Assembly (NCBI GenBank): GCA_963922205.1
Contig: CAWUHX010000066.1
Location: 372,001 to 436,000, forward strand
Origin: Romanomermis culicivorax
Lineage: Eukaryota; Nematoda; Enoplea; Mermithida; Mermithidae
DNA: 64,000 nucleotides
Direction of reading: 5' to 3'
The notes below the pieces were generated by a model. That model made no database searches and was not told the origin of the DNA. It saw only the letters and a list, made by a program, of their open reading frames with translations. Positions 36,304 to 48,395 of the stretch are shown here, piece after piece. Made by a program: the position numbers and the translations under genes. Position 1 is the first letter of the stretch, and every line of letters begins with the position of its first letter.

Positions 36304-37216
36304 GTTTATTGGAACCGACAACAGCACAAAAACGTGAGAAACGAAAACTTCTGCACACAATGCGGAATTGTGTTACCATTAAAGTCCTTGGCCCAGGAAT
36401 TCTTTGAATTTCGAGGCCTATTTTAAGACAATTGGACTATAATTGACGAAGTTGAAACTTTTTCACGGACACGAAAAAATGAATGTTTCTTGAGAAAGTA
36501 AACTATTTTAACGACACTAAGATGCTATAACATGTTGCTATAGTGAGAACGTCTTTCTTTGTTTCACTTGTAACGGTAGGATGGCTCCTATACGTTATTC
36601 ATTTTCAAATGAATCCGAAACGCATGAAAGTCCAAAAAAACCTGAGGCACAAGGGCAGGTGATGACAACGTATCGTAAGTCAATATGTTCCTTTTTTTCA
36701 AATTCTAGTCCTGAGCATCTCTTTTTTCCCTTGACTCATTCAGAAATGAAAGAACTATATAGTATCACTATTAGCTGGGCTAGAAATTCCGGGTTTTGAT
36801 TTTCAGATGATCTATTTACCTTAAGATATAAAGTTCGTAGTATACCTTGATATTCGGATTTGGATGAATGAAAAAACAAACTGAGATCCATTCGTCAGGA
36901 GCAAAATTACAAGGCGTGTACATCTGCGAAACCTTCAGCTTCTTTCGTTGTTGAGCTGTAAATTCATGCGAAATCTTTCTTGAACTATCTTCTTTTTACA
37001 TAACGTTCTCGTTATCCCTATTCAATTTATTTAAAGGTGATATCTCTAATTGCACATCCATTCGTTAAAATAACTTGATTTGTCTGAAGTTGTATATCTA
37101 ATGAAACACTATAAAATTTAGTAATCCCGTCTAAGGCTATATCCTCATCGCTTCTAGCATCAGATAACAGATATGCCGTGTAACATGATGCAGCGTTTTC
37201 AGGCAAACTGTCCTTT
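36304..37216. other. Intergenic stretch without recognised gene
   Basis: I see no coding region or repeat in this AT-rich piece. Confidence 0.35.
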
Positions 37217-37599
37217 TATTTGTGTCCCGTTACTCCAAGTGTGCCGTTACCCCAAGTGTCCCGTTACTCTAAGTAATGGTATAAGTCTCTTTACTCCAAG
37301 TAATTTAATTTTTTTGCAAAAAAGGGTATCCCGTTACTTTAACAAAGCTATATGAATCTTCTAAAATTTCTCTTAGATACTTCAACACTTCAACATAACA
37401 ACCTAAACAAACACTTAAGCAAAACACAGAAAAAGAAATACAAAGAAAATTTCAATGCAAAGAACAGCATGAACATAATTAAAAAAATACACAAAGACAC
37501 AGAAAACTAAAGAAAAACAATAGTGAAACAAGAAAAAGATAAGAAATAAAGAAAATAAAGAAAACTGAAGAAAAAAACGAAAAAAGAAAATCAGTTTGG

Positions 37600-37730
37600 C
37601 GCTGGCGCCAAAGTGACCAACACTGAAATAGCAGGCACTGAAACGACCAGCGCCCAAATGATCCAGTGCCGAACTGGCTGGCGCCCAAACGGCGGTGCCG
37701 AAGTTGGGGCACCGAAACGTGCTTTTGCGC
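37600..37730. repeat. Degenerate 15-16-bp GC-rich minisatellite
   Basis: About eight units of the type GCGCCCAAAYGRYCCAGTGCCGAA split into halves of 15-16 bp. It sits within the foldback-like element and is richer in GC than its surroundings. Hydrophobic frames that cross it are not genes. Confidence 0.6.
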
Positions 37731-38391
37731 ACTTTGCATACGCCTGAAATCGTTGTGCAATGATGAAAACTGAGAACCATGAATATATGCTCGGGTCAGT
37801 AATTTGATTATATAACTTTTCAAAAAAATGAAGCACCCTGATTTTTTGATGCAACATAAGTGCAGCAGATTACTCATAGTTTCTCCCTGTAGCGCATTTT
37901 ACAACATACCTTTTTTACATGGTAGCCATTTGGACATGCTATCGAACGATGCGTATTGTGTTTACACCATTTGGACACTATATTTGCATCACAGTGTAAC
38001 TTGAAAAAATCATTTTCTGAGTACGGTTCCGAATATTATCGTAATCTTTTGAACGGCTTGCAGTTTAGTGCAAAGCAGCGAGACTTGGATGGGCGTAAAA
38101 GTTGGTAGGAAATAAAAGGATGCAACAGTGTGCAATAAAAACTTTCACAAAATTATTTAACAGTCAAATCATCTGCATTTTGTCATATTTTTGTAGTAAA
38201 TTTTTAATTGCCAAAAAATTATTTTTAAAATTAGCTATAGATCTAATGATACGTATAGTTACCGTTTAATGTTCATTACAGATCATTTAAATTGCAAAAT
38301 AAAAACTGAAACTATGAGTAGAAAAATTTCAATCATTTTATGAAAAATTTTTTGGTAAAAAACTGCAACAACTTTTGAAAACCTGCTTTCC

Positions 38392-39817
38392 CTAGGCCCA
38401 AATTACAGAACGCGGATAAAATAAAGGTAAGGTAAAAGTAATGTAACTCATGTTTAACCCGCCACTTTACCCGCCTTTTACCTACTATTTTACCCGTGAT
38501 TCTACCCATCTTTAACCCGAAATTTTACCTGCGATTTTACCCATGATTTTACCCGTCTTTTACCAACGATTTAACTCGGAGATTTACCCGACTTTTTTAG
38601 TTTTCGTATTACAATGGTGAGCTTGTTTTTAGTCATATGAACAGGGTATCCCAAAACTAAAATGCCAATATCTCACAATGAAACATTTCTTACGGTTCAA
38701 AGCAATAGCTCTCATGACTATGCGCTGCTTCCCCGATTATGTGAGCCATCCGCTCATGCTTCTGCAACTGTAGCTATCCTGAAATAATAATTATGCTTTA
38801 CTGTATTGTGTGCAGGAATAAAATTCACGCAAGGGAATTTTCTGACAGGATTACTGTGAGTGTAGAGGATATTGGTTTGCTTAATAATCACTATTTAGAA
38901 TTCGCCATGCGCCAGAGTGATGAACTCTGTGTGCTTTTTGATTGCAACGTCTAATACCATAAGACAAGCCATATTTTATATTTTTAAGATTCTCTGCTAA
39001 GCAATATGTCATTTAAGAGTGAAAATTTGTAAAACTTGACAAGAATTTTTGAGTAAAAAATTCGTTAGCAAAGACTTAGTGCAAACGATTTCAAAGACAG
39101 TGTTAATTTTTCGATTTACAAGCATTCTATAAAAACAGACTATAGTGCATTTCAGTTGTTATAGCATAGATGGTATTTGTTTATTAACTCAAAGACCGTA
39201 GAAGTCATTGTTTTTTGAACCTAAGGAGAATTTTCTGAAAGATTATTCAAGCTTCAAACGTTTTCATCAAAAGCCACAATTTTCATTAGATTCACATATC
39301 AAAATATTGATGTGAAAAACCTGTTGATTCATCTCAACGGAGTTTGAAAAGCAAAAGATGTGTTTCAAAATTTTTGCACTATCGAATAATAGTGTAGCTC
39401 GAAAAAGTGCTCTTCGACGATAACCTACTGGTATAAATTTATGCTGATGCTGTTGTACTGAAATATGTACAATGATGATCAATGTATTGCCGGTAAATCT
39501 GAATTTTCGGGCTGCTGGTCATTGACATCACTAACATCAGATTCAGTTTAACCTGCAACACATCGACGGCATGCAAAGAACCAATCAAATCCGAGCCTTA
39601 CGTGAAAAATATAAACTTCTTGTCAATATAACCCTGCTAATAGCAGCGTAAAATCGCAGGTTATTTTCATGTCTTTTTCACCAACTTTTTACCCAACTTT
39701 TACCTTACCCACCTTCTGTAATCTCGATATGGATAAAATCATGAGTTATTTTTTCTACCGACGATTTCACCCGTCTTTAACCCGTGATCTTACCCGCGAT
39801 TCTGTAATTTTGGCCTA
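38392..39817. mobile_element. TIR element with TTTACCCG repeats (1.43 kb)
   Basis: The ends are inverted: CTAGGCCCAAATTACAGAA on the left, and CTAGGCCAAAATTACAGAA on the complement of the right. Subterminal arrays of CCCGYSWTTTTAC motifs (38450-38590, 39670-39800) are also inverted. It is non-coding. A right-end fragment of the CTATAG MITE family lies inside at 39115-39145. Confidence 0.65.
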
Positions 39818-40379
39818 GTGCCTGCTAGAGGAAGTTTTGGCATTGTATAAATTATTCAGACGAGCTATTGTACCATAGAGTTGAATTTGCATATTGAAAT
39901 ATTTTTAAATGATTAGCTGCAAAATGATCATTTCAATCTTATTGCAATTTAAAAAATTTATATCATTCTTGGAGTAACGGGACACTTGGAATAACGGGAC
40001 ACTTAAGGTAACGGGACACATGGAGTAATGGAAATTTTAAAAATAGATTTATAGCATTTTTGGGGTAGTGGGACACTTGAAGTAGCGGGACACTAGATGT
40101 AAGGGAACACTTGGAGTAAGGAACACAACGGCTCTTTTGCCCATCATTAAACAAAGAATCCAAAACCTCTTTTGCGATTCACGTGAATATTGCCAAAAAC
40201 CATTCAAACAAAGTTATAAGATCTTTCATTATCAAACTCGTACGAGCCCGTCTAGAGTTCTAACAATTTTCATAATTTAATGAAGTTTGACCAAGTTCCA
40301 TTTCTAAATTTTTTTAGAGCTACAAGCTACAAGTCGGGGCTATAAAACTCATGTCACTAGGTCAAGTTGGAAACTTTTG
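39818..40379. other. Right part of foldback-like element and flank
   Basis: Holds the 17-bp minisatellite at 39967-40132. The rest, up to the retrotransposon target site, shows nothing. Confidence 0.4.
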
Positions 40380-40383
40380 TACA

Positions 40384-41239
40384 TGTCGTATGGGTGGTCG
40401 TATACCCTCGGCTACCTACCTGCGGTTCATGGGAGATCCAAACTGGTACGGCCCCTGACGCTAACCCGGTACTAGATATGATCCTACTGCAGACAACTGA
40501 TACTCGATGTACGAAGATATTTATTTTGCGTAAATGATAAGTGTGGTAAATACAACAATGAAAGTAAGTGAGAAAACGAACAAGTAAAGTGCCAAAATAC
40601 GTGAACACAATGGCCTAGCTTTTCCCTGCTTCGCTGATCCTTCTACTCGTCCCTGTGCACAGAGCCACAGGGACTTCAGGATATCTTAGTCCACAGCCTA
40701 AGCTGAAAGCTTGTCAAAAGACAGAAACAAATCTACCTGACTCCAGAACAACAACTCACTGATCTCCTTGATCAAAACTGAACGTCGAAAACCTCCTCAG
40801 GCCGCGTAAATCCTCAAGATTGATCCATGACGCGAAATCCAAAACACACAATAAACAAAACGCCGAATGCGCCCTTGCTGCTTCCAGAGTCACCGCGGGT
40901 CTTCACAAAAAACGCTCGATCCTTCGGATGGGGGGAACGCAATATGCAGAATGGAGACGCTTCTCCGAAGACGTAGTAAGAACGACCAGGCGATAATAAA
41001 ACGAATTATTAATAATGAAAAAACATACTGCAACACACCTAACATCAACTTGCTAGTTGCATGCAAAACATTCGCGCCCACCATTTATTTATTTTGGACC
41101 AAAAATATGTGTGACACAAACCGTTTTATCGGTTTGTTTACCTAAGAATAAATGGAAACACTTTAACAACAAAGAAACTTTAGGAAATGAAAGTGAGGTA
41201 ATTAGAGGACCAAAGGTCAGAGGAATTGACCCTCTGACA
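40384..41239 (-). repeat. 3' LTR of giant element 2
   Basis: 856 bp; in element sense it begins TGTCAGAGGG and ends ATACGACA. It is about 96.5% identical by eye to 53067-53922. A C-rich run at 41240-41254 (G-rich in element sense) is the polypurine tract. Confidence 0.93.
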
Positions 41240-42276
41240 TCCCTCCCCCCCCCAAAGGCAAGACTTTTCCCGCCAGCAAAGGGAAAAGTCAGGAGGTCCC
41301 CCAAGGGCCCCAGACTCCCGATGCCGACAACCGGCAACTCCAAATGTTCAAAAACGATGCTACGCGCCGTTGACGCAATAAAATCAATAAAATTAAAACG
41401 CCCGTATCAAACGGTTACAACTATGGGGCCGATGGCGCCGGATGCTACCCCCGATGCTAAAAGTTCATTACTAAAAATGCCCCATGGGCCCGTTTACCCG
41501 AATAAAAGGAATAAAATGTTTGAATGAATAGCCTTCGCGGCACTCGGGCCGAATTTGACCAAAATAAAAATAAAATCGTTTAACCGGCGGCGACCCCCGC
41601 GGTGCCCGAGTTAGGTTGCGGGCCGCTCCCCACTGCCGTCGATGTGTATGGTATCGGCAGCTCCTCCATCACCAATTGTGGCCTTCGTCTCCGTCTTCTC
41701 CGGAGGGGGGGTTGTTGAATACGGAGAGCCCGCAAGACTATCGAAATTTCTGCCGCCATTGTTTCTCTGGCCCCTTGGCCGGACACTGGCCCCCCCAACG
41801 CCTTCGGTATTATCTGCCACCAGGGAGAAAGGATGCCCAAAGACCGAATCCTCTGGCCCTTTGGCTGTCTAGATTTTGAACCAAAAAATATTTATGGTAT
41901 TTGTTGTTAAAGTGAATCAGCCTTATTAACAGGTAAACTTAAACCAATAACACGGTCTGTGCCACAAAAAAAAAGTTTGAAGTGAAAATATGTTTTGGAA
42001 AAAAGATAAAGAAAAATATAGAAATGGTTGCGCAAAAGTGCCTACTCCCTGCACGATGTTAGGTTGTGACCGCTTTTGGAAGGAAAATAATAGTCAAAAT
42101 TTACGAAAACACAAAAATTGGATTATAATTTACAAATTCACCAAAAAAAGTGGTACAAGATATCTTCGTGCAGATTTGAATAAAACAGAACACATGCGAA
42201 AAAATAAACGAAACAAATACTGAGATTAGTACGAGAGGCAATTTTAAGGCAAAATTTAGAGTGGCACAACTGGTTT
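41240..42276 (-). other. 3' region of giant element 2, possible last exon
   Basis: GC-richer than the surroundings. In element sense a Gly/Thr/Pro-rich frame runs from about 41870 to 41611 (containing RGQRNNGGRNFDSL and PPPEKTETKATIGDGG) after a possible acceptor AAAATCTAG. It could be a spliced C-terminal exon of the upstream module, but this is weak. The opposite-strand frame at 41990-42223 has no family resemblance. Confidence 0.35.
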
Positions 42277-42818
42277 TCATTTTGTAATACTGACGCTCGG
42301 AAAGAAAAAATAAGTAACCTTTGTCGACGGCGGTCTTTGGGGCGGTTGCGTGCCCATCGAAGTCCCCGGAATGTCCATTATTTCTTCACTTTGTACGTTA
42401 CGTATCGGCGGGATTATTGTAGGCGGTGGCATTTGAAGGCCCGGCGGAACCAAGAATTGGTGATAATATTGCGGTTGCCCTGGCTGGAATTGCAAAACCG
42501 GGAATTGTGGTACTTGAAACTGGGGTGGAGGAGGTACCATCGTATTGGGCAATATTTGACCTGAAAAAGAGGGCGATTCATACAATCAACTCCTACCATA
42601 GGCAATCCCAGGTAGTTCGGCGGCATATATGGTAATTGTTGCTGCTGCGCTTGCATCATTGCGTTTGGATCGGCCATCGATACTCCTTGTTGGCTCGTTT
42701 CATTGGCTCTAGGCCTATCCAGTGAAGCCGCTCGACTGGAGTAGGACTTGTCCAACCAATCATCGTGTTGGTAATATCCCGGTGTCCTCTTTTGGCTTCG
42801 TGACTTTCGACTCCCTTT

Positions 42819-44861
42819 TCATTCTTTCGATTCTCTCTTTTCTTTTTCCCTTTGTTCGAACTTTTCTTCATAATCTTCAATTTCTTTGCGCCAGCTTTCT
42901 TCTTCATTTTCTCGTCGTCTCTTTTCTCTAGACATTGATTTTTCGTGGCGACTTTCATCTCGGTGCTGACTTTCGTATTTCCTTTTTCTTTCTTTCTCTG
43001 GCGTTGCCGATTTTTCTTTGTTTCGCCCATCGTTATCTTTTCTAGTCCAATGTTTGGATACCTTACCTGCCGCAGGCCTACTGTGGGCATGCTTAACTCG
43101 GTATCCGATTTTCTTTTTCAAACTTTTTTCAACTTCTAAAATATCGTGAGCCTTCTTTCTATCAATCACCTCCCAAAAGCGTATGCGGGGATCAGTGTTA
43201 TCAGTTTCTTTCTTCCATACTTGAATATTCGCATATTTCGGTTCCAGATCTTTCTTATCCTGCAGGACGGCCTTGGCAATCATATACGCTAATCCCGCTG
43301 CCTTAGACTGGCAAGAGGTGTATAACGTATGAAAATTACTGCCTGCTCCTTCCTGTCTGGCATTAAATTCGCGGCGTAGTTTCATAGTAACGTAAGCGTG
43401 AGCCTGATAATGGAATCTGGCCAAATTCTGTGGAATTCTGCCCAATCGCGACAATTTCATGAATAAACAGGCGCAGGCCCATACAGCGGCTTCGTACGCT
43501 TTCCACTGGGGCCTAGTTGTAGTCCATTCAGCCAGTTGAAGTTCCAAAATGTTCCACAATTTTTCGGGTAAATTTGCCTGCAGCACGTGAAACTGCAGTT
43601 CGTAGTAGCGTATTGTTTCTATTTCGATTCCTGCTTCATCGTAGATATGATTTATCAAGTCCGTTGTCATAAGGGCTATCTCTTCGTCCAAAGCGGGATC
43701 TATGTGTGCGAGATATTTCTGAACACATGGATTTGACAGAGATACCCTACCGTATTGGAAATCTACGACGTATTTCCCTTCTTTCAAAGCTTTATTCAGG
43801 ACTTGCCCCCGTTTCCCGAGGCCTCGTCGATATTTGATTTTGTCATTTGGATTTCCTGCGGGTTGTTGGAATTTTCCACTTTTTACTTTGTCCAATTCGG
43901 CTTTGTTCTCCTCTTGCGTTATTCGTTTCTCCTTCTCTTGTCTCTTATTGTACATTACTCTCGCAAATTTTTTGGGATTCGTGATGTTTTCTACATTCTG
44001 CCCACCAGCCTTAGCGTATACCGGCAGCGTGAGCAAAACATTAGTTTCACGAGTTTCGTCATCACTGCGGATTTCGGATACGACTTCCACGTATGGTTCC
44101 TCGCTTGTTCCTTCTTCTTCAGCGTTAATGTTCTCTAATTGCTTTGCCAGTTCGATCGCAGCCTTTCCGTATTTCTCTTTTTCCAATGTTTCTATCATTT
44201 CTTTCATTTCTTTTATTTGCTCGGTCAGCTTTTCCAAATCAGGTTGTATTTCGCTTTCGGGTTCAACTATTTCCATTAATTTTTCCTCCTCTGCGGCACC
44301 TATACTCCCAGCAGTGGGTGTATCGGCGATAGGGGGATCCGCGATGATTACAACTACGGGCTTTTCTTGTTCCATTTCGGTACCTGAAACATTCAAATTA
44401 TCGATTTTAGAGGGTGCAATTTCCGTCTGTTCCTTCGAAGTTTTTTCTATAGGACCCTGGCTAGCCGGGACCACAACTTCTACTTGTGGAATCAGATCCG
44501 AGTCGTCCCACTTAGTTACAGATTTGAAAGTTGTGGAAGTGTTGGGGACCCATAGGTCCTTAGCCTCGAATATAGAAGCGGAGACATTCCAATAAATGAG
44601 ATTTTTGCTAGCCACATGAATATGCAAAAAGTGAAACACGCTATAAAAGTTATAATTCATAAAATAAATAGAATTTTCGCGTAAATTCGTTTCTATTTCC
44701 TCTGCGGGCTCTTTTAGGGAATGCGGTATCCATTTTATTGGTAGTACGCAAAAAATATTTTGAATCGATTTCTGCGTACGCACCTTTGGATATCGTTCCA
44801 TCATCGCTTCCATTTGCTCGGTTATTCTGTTGTTAAAAAGATCTTGTCCCATCCATTTCAT
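42819..44861 (-). pseudogene. Large unknown protein segment of giant element 2 module
   Basis: A 680-codon open stretch between two TGA codons. It is in frame with the exonuclease and with the downstream piece. Residues about 140-260 are acidic with a coiled coil. About 330-580 look globular (WNILELQLAEWTTTRPQWKAYEAAVWACACLFMKL). About 585-680 are Lys/Arg/Glu repeats of the SREKRRRENEEE type, as in nuclear RNA-associated proteins. No known family recognised. Confidence 0.5.
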
Positions 44862-45519
44862 AAATTCAATTCATTCTTGTTCCTTTCTCCACACAGAGGA
44901 CCACATACCCGATGTAAATCCTGGAACCCAAGATCTCCATTCCTGCGCCGAATGAGGCCACAAGAAATAAATGAGGGGATTTACGTTTTTCTCATATAGT
45001 TCCTTGACTATGGGGACAATCGATCGATTGATTTTCGGATGGTAGTAGTCCCTAAGCAATGATGCTTGTTCTCGTATATTATTCGTAAAGTGGATCACTC
45101 CCTTCAGCCATTTTCCTTGCTTCATTTCGGTTTCTTTTGGTTCTAACGGCCGTCCGAATTGAAGCGCAGCTAATATACCTTCCAAATCCCAATCATTGAT
45201 GGGCCCTTCTTCCGAGTCTTCCATATCTTTCCTTTTCTGTGATGCTTTTACCTTTCTTTCCACCCACAGGTACCAACCGCGGGGTACTGGTTGCGGGTCA
45301 ATGTCGCTATTGGAAAAATGCGGAGGAAAATAAAAAGTTCCTGGCGCTTGCTCTTCTGATAATTTATAGGTTGCGATTGCTTCTCCACGCATCATAAAAT
45401 ATGATGCGCTGATATTGCCCATCATTTCTTCCACTCCGTACACGCCTTTCCATTGTGGATCTGTATATTTATCTTCGAACGTTTCTCGGAATCTTCGAGC
45501 TAAATCGGCAACCAACTCT

Positions 45520-46319
45520 GGTTCCATCATATCCTGCGGATATAACTTGAAACAATTTTGTACATCAGTGGCGAATCCGTAACGAAGCAGCGCTAAGAAA
45601 CATAGAAGGGATCCACGCGCGTCGAGCGTCGCATATCGCAAAACTTCTATATTAAGTTTGTCCACTTCCATAAGTTGTCGAAATTCTAAGGATCTCAATT
45701 TCCCCCACGAAATTTTGAAAGCATCAGCTCACAGGAATAAAACTTCCATCATAAGAGCCTTTAAGCTCGGGGCTTCTGGGCTAATTCCGATCATTCTTGT
45801 CTTTGATTTATCCTTCATTTCGGCCAATACAATTTCCAAATTGTAAACACAACATGATAAAATGTAATCGATATTATCACGCCTTTTCCAAGCTAGCTCT
45901 CTCTCCTGATTTAAATAACCGAATCTAGTCAGGACTAGGGTGATATCTTTGCGAATGTGAAAGCCAACGATGATATTCTCTTGGCGAAATATTGTCCCGT
46001 ATATTTTATGAAAATGCTCCTTGTCCCAAAACTTCAAGTCTACTATGAAATTCTTTCCACACATAGTCGAAATCGTTAGGAGCCTCAACGCGTCACTGGG
46101 TTTTGAACCCGGTGTTTTCGGTTTTCTTCCACTTTTGGTATCCAACGCAATAACTATTCGTCCTCTGAATTTGGATTGATTTATCGCCTTATTAAATGCT
46201 TTGATATTTTCGGGAGCAAGGAACATAGGTTCTTGGATGGCCGTGTGTGGCCCACCGAACAATGATGTAAAATAATCAAAAATGTCTGTCGACCGCACCA
46301 ATCTTTGCACATTATAATC
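45520..46319 (-). pseudogene. DEDDy 3'-5' exonuclease domain (RNase D/MUT-7/EXD2-like), broken
   Basis: Counting from 46310 as residue 1: motif I is IVIALDTK (57-59), where family members have D-x-E, so the catalytic Glu is Lys here. Motif II is IIVGFHIRKDI (Asp 122). Then SLKALMMEVL leads to the TGA at 45729-45731. Directly after it the frame continues with KISWGKLRSLEF and motif III, LRYATLDARGSL (Tyr and Asp of the DEDDy type). The spacing and the SLK...W...YA..DA pattern match WRN/EXD2/MUT-7 type exonucleases, which trim RNA or DNA 3' ends. The domain therefore spans the stop codon, which is a lesion or a read-through site. GTG and TTG codons at the apparent frame starts are not real starts; initiation is probably from a spliced leader exon. 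Confidence 0.65.
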
Positions 46320-47012
46320 TTAAAATTTTCACACAATTTTTGACCTATTCTTTTTTGATAATAACTCGGAAACAAAATGACTCAAATGCTCAAGAATAAA
46401 TTTGGACATAGGCGAGTTGATCAGTCTCTCAAACACCCAAAATCCTCGGCATATAAATTGCCGCGCGGTCAATTTAGAGTCCCATTTCGAATAAAAATTT
46501 ACCACATATTTTACCCTTTTTACTACTTACTACTAATTTGGAAATTGGTATTATCTTGGCGGTCTTGTGGCTGCCTGAAACTATTATCCACTTCGACGAT
46601 ATTGGACGTAGCCATAGTGCGTTCGGATTTGAACTTCACGAATTCTCCAATCGACGAAAATAATCAATATAGTAATATTTTGCAAATTAAATCTAAAAAA
46701 CAGCTCCATAACACCTCGAATTTATGGGATTTATAACTCGGGGAGGATTTTCTCAGGACTTATAAACATTTTCATTTCTTCACACCGAGTGCGTGAAAAA
46801 ATATAATTTTGCCCATTAAAATTTTTCCGGCGTCGTAATTTTTTGATAAATGCCTAAAATTGCCATAAAATTGCCAAAAATAAGTCAGAATGATTAAAAA
46901 TTTGAAGGGAAAAAAGGGGGAAAAATGGGAAAGATATAATACATGGAACATTAAAAAAGGACACATAAAACAAAATTCGAACACAACGCACAAATAAAAC
47001 AATAAAAATGAA
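46320..47012 (-). other. Spacer between integrase and accessory module in giant element 2
   Basis: About 690 nt without a convincing frame in element sense. It may contain the promoter or splice acceptor that lets the downstream module be expressed (ATTTTAAG lies just before 46319). A hydrophobic frame at 47050-46772 is low-complexity and probably chance. Confidence 0.4.
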
Positions 47013-48395
47013 TTATAAGCTACAGTAAAAATTGGGTGTCCGCGTAACAAAAGGCATTACGCGATTTATGGAAACTATTTGTACTCGCAAATCTGGTTTC
47101 CCAGCATGGCGTATTTTTATGACGTTTTTGTCTAAATTCTGTATTTCTATCACTTCATAGGGACCGTCATTCGTTGTGTCGGCTTTCCCTTTTATGATTC
47201 CTTTTTGGTAGAGCACAAGTTCACCAATTTGGAATGTTTTCTCATGAGCCTTCCTGTCGTACTGTAATTTTCGTTCGGCCACCGATTTTTTGTGATTTTC
47301 ATTTATAATTTTGTACGTGTTAAGGAGATGTTCCGTTAACATGTATTTATAAGTCTCGTAATTATTTTGAACAATTATTGGCCTCTCAATATCGTTATCT
47401 ATCTGAAATCTCGCCTCATGACCATACAATAAACTATGAGGAGAGCTTTTTGTGGTTTTATGGGGCGTAATCCGATAAGCAAATAGAATTCGCTCCAGAT
47501 AATGAGGCCAATCATCTGGGTCGGTTATTGCCACCCTCCTAATTTGTTCAATTAGAGTCCTATTGAATCTTTCCACCATACCATTGCATTGCAGGTGGTA
47601 TGGTGTCGTATTTATCTTCTTTATTTTCAAAAGATCGCACACGTCGGGCATTAATTGAGACATATATGCTGAGCCCTGGTCGCTCAGCAAGTGTTTCCGC
47701 GTCCCGTGGGTATAAATTACTTTCTCCATAAATGCCTTTACTATGGTATCGGCTTTCTGGTCGGGGATACATTTGGCTTCAACCCATTTCATAAAATAAT
47801 CCATAAATACGATAACGTATGGTCTCTTTTCTCGTAGAGGCGAAATACTAACCACATCAGTAGCTACTATTTCCCAAGGGTAGGAAACAGGTATGGGATT
47901 AAGTGGTTGAATTGGGTTTGCTATGGGGCGACATAATTGGCATACGACGCAGGATTTTATCCACTTGATAATGTCATCTTCCATATTCGACCACCAAAAT
48001 TTATTTCCAATTGCAGCGATAATTCTATCTATTCCTTGATGTCCCATTAAGGTATCGCCGTGGTATTGATGTAAAACAAGGTGTCTAAGCTTCGAGGGGA
48101 TTACTAATTGATTTCTTCCGTGGATATTTTCTCGGTATAATACTTCATTTTCCAAGTGAAAACTGTTAAAGTATTTTTTGGAACTATTTTCACCAATATT
48201 CCGGAAAATATCCACCAATTTCGAATCTAATCGCTGTTGTTTCTTAATCAATTCGAGAGAAAATAGTTCGGACTCCCTTTTCGCTTCTTCTGGCGTTTGA
48301 TCTATTTCTTGTTGAGTCAGCGGTGGTGGGTCGATAAATGTTTCTTGTGTCTCAGGTTCAAGCATCTGTTTTGTCATGGCTCTCGTTACTGCCAT
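47013..48395 (-). pseudogene. pol: Integrase part of pol, giant element 2
   Basis: About 450 codons in one frame. It begins in the RNase H-integrase linker (AVTRAMTK), then has the zinc region (MGHQG, FWW, CVVCQ), the DDE core ([23 protein letters not shown]) and the basic C-terminal tail. The motifs are intact. It is out of frame with the preceding RNase H piece by an indel near 48390, so the polyprotein is broken here. Confidence 0.85.

Larger units (their letters stand above)
37217..40132. mobile_element. Foldback-like element with 17-bp minisatellite ends (about 2.9 kb)
   Basis: The left end (37217-37345) is an array of CCGTTACTCCAAGTGTC-type units. The right end (about 39967-40132) is the same 17-bp unit inverted (TTGGAGTAACGGGACAC). 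The design matches the element at 7401-9617, though the repeat unit is different. A TIR element (38392-39817) is nested inside. No target duplication could be fixed, so the outer limits are approximate. Confidence 0.55.
42277..46319 (-). pseudogene. Accessory module of giant element 2: exonuclease plus large unknown protein
   Basis: A single reading frame runs from 46319 to about 42560, broken only by three TGA codons (45729, 44871, 42819). It then shifts one frame into a Pro-rich tail ending 42277. Together it is about 1340 codons. It starts with a DEDD-type exonuclease domain. Next come about 180 unrecognised residues, then an acidic coiled-coil-prone part (LEKLTEQIKEMKEMIETLEKE), then a folded-looking segment of about 300 residues with many conserved-type Trp/Tyr (44861 frame, middle). 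It ends in a long Lys/Glu/Arg-rich stretch and a Pro/Gln-rich tail. There is no signal peptide and no convincing membrane anchor, so it is not envelope-like. Its position after integrase suggests a spliced or subgenomic mRNA. Function unknown. Confidence 0.6.

Noticed and set aside
37415-37877. Phe-rich minus-strand frames of up to 132 aa
   Set aside because: They come from T-rich sequence joined to a GC-rich minisatellite; no membrane-protein family is recognisable.
41990-42223. Plus-strand 77-codon frame with Cys/His spacing like a BED zinc finger
   Set aside because: The spacing does not fit a BED or C2H2 finger properly, the frame is short and antisense to the element, and there is no transposase nearby.
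42819-44595. Large plus-strand frames opposite the giant element's module, such as 43834-44595
   Set aside because: They are complements of the low-complexity Glu/Lys-rich coding strand and have no domain; the element's sense strand is minus.
46772-47050. Hydrophobic minus-strand frame after integrase that might be an envelope protein
   Set aside because: It is Phe/Leu-rich low complexity, overlaps the integrase end, and has no signal peptide, cleavage site or glycosylated ectodomain.
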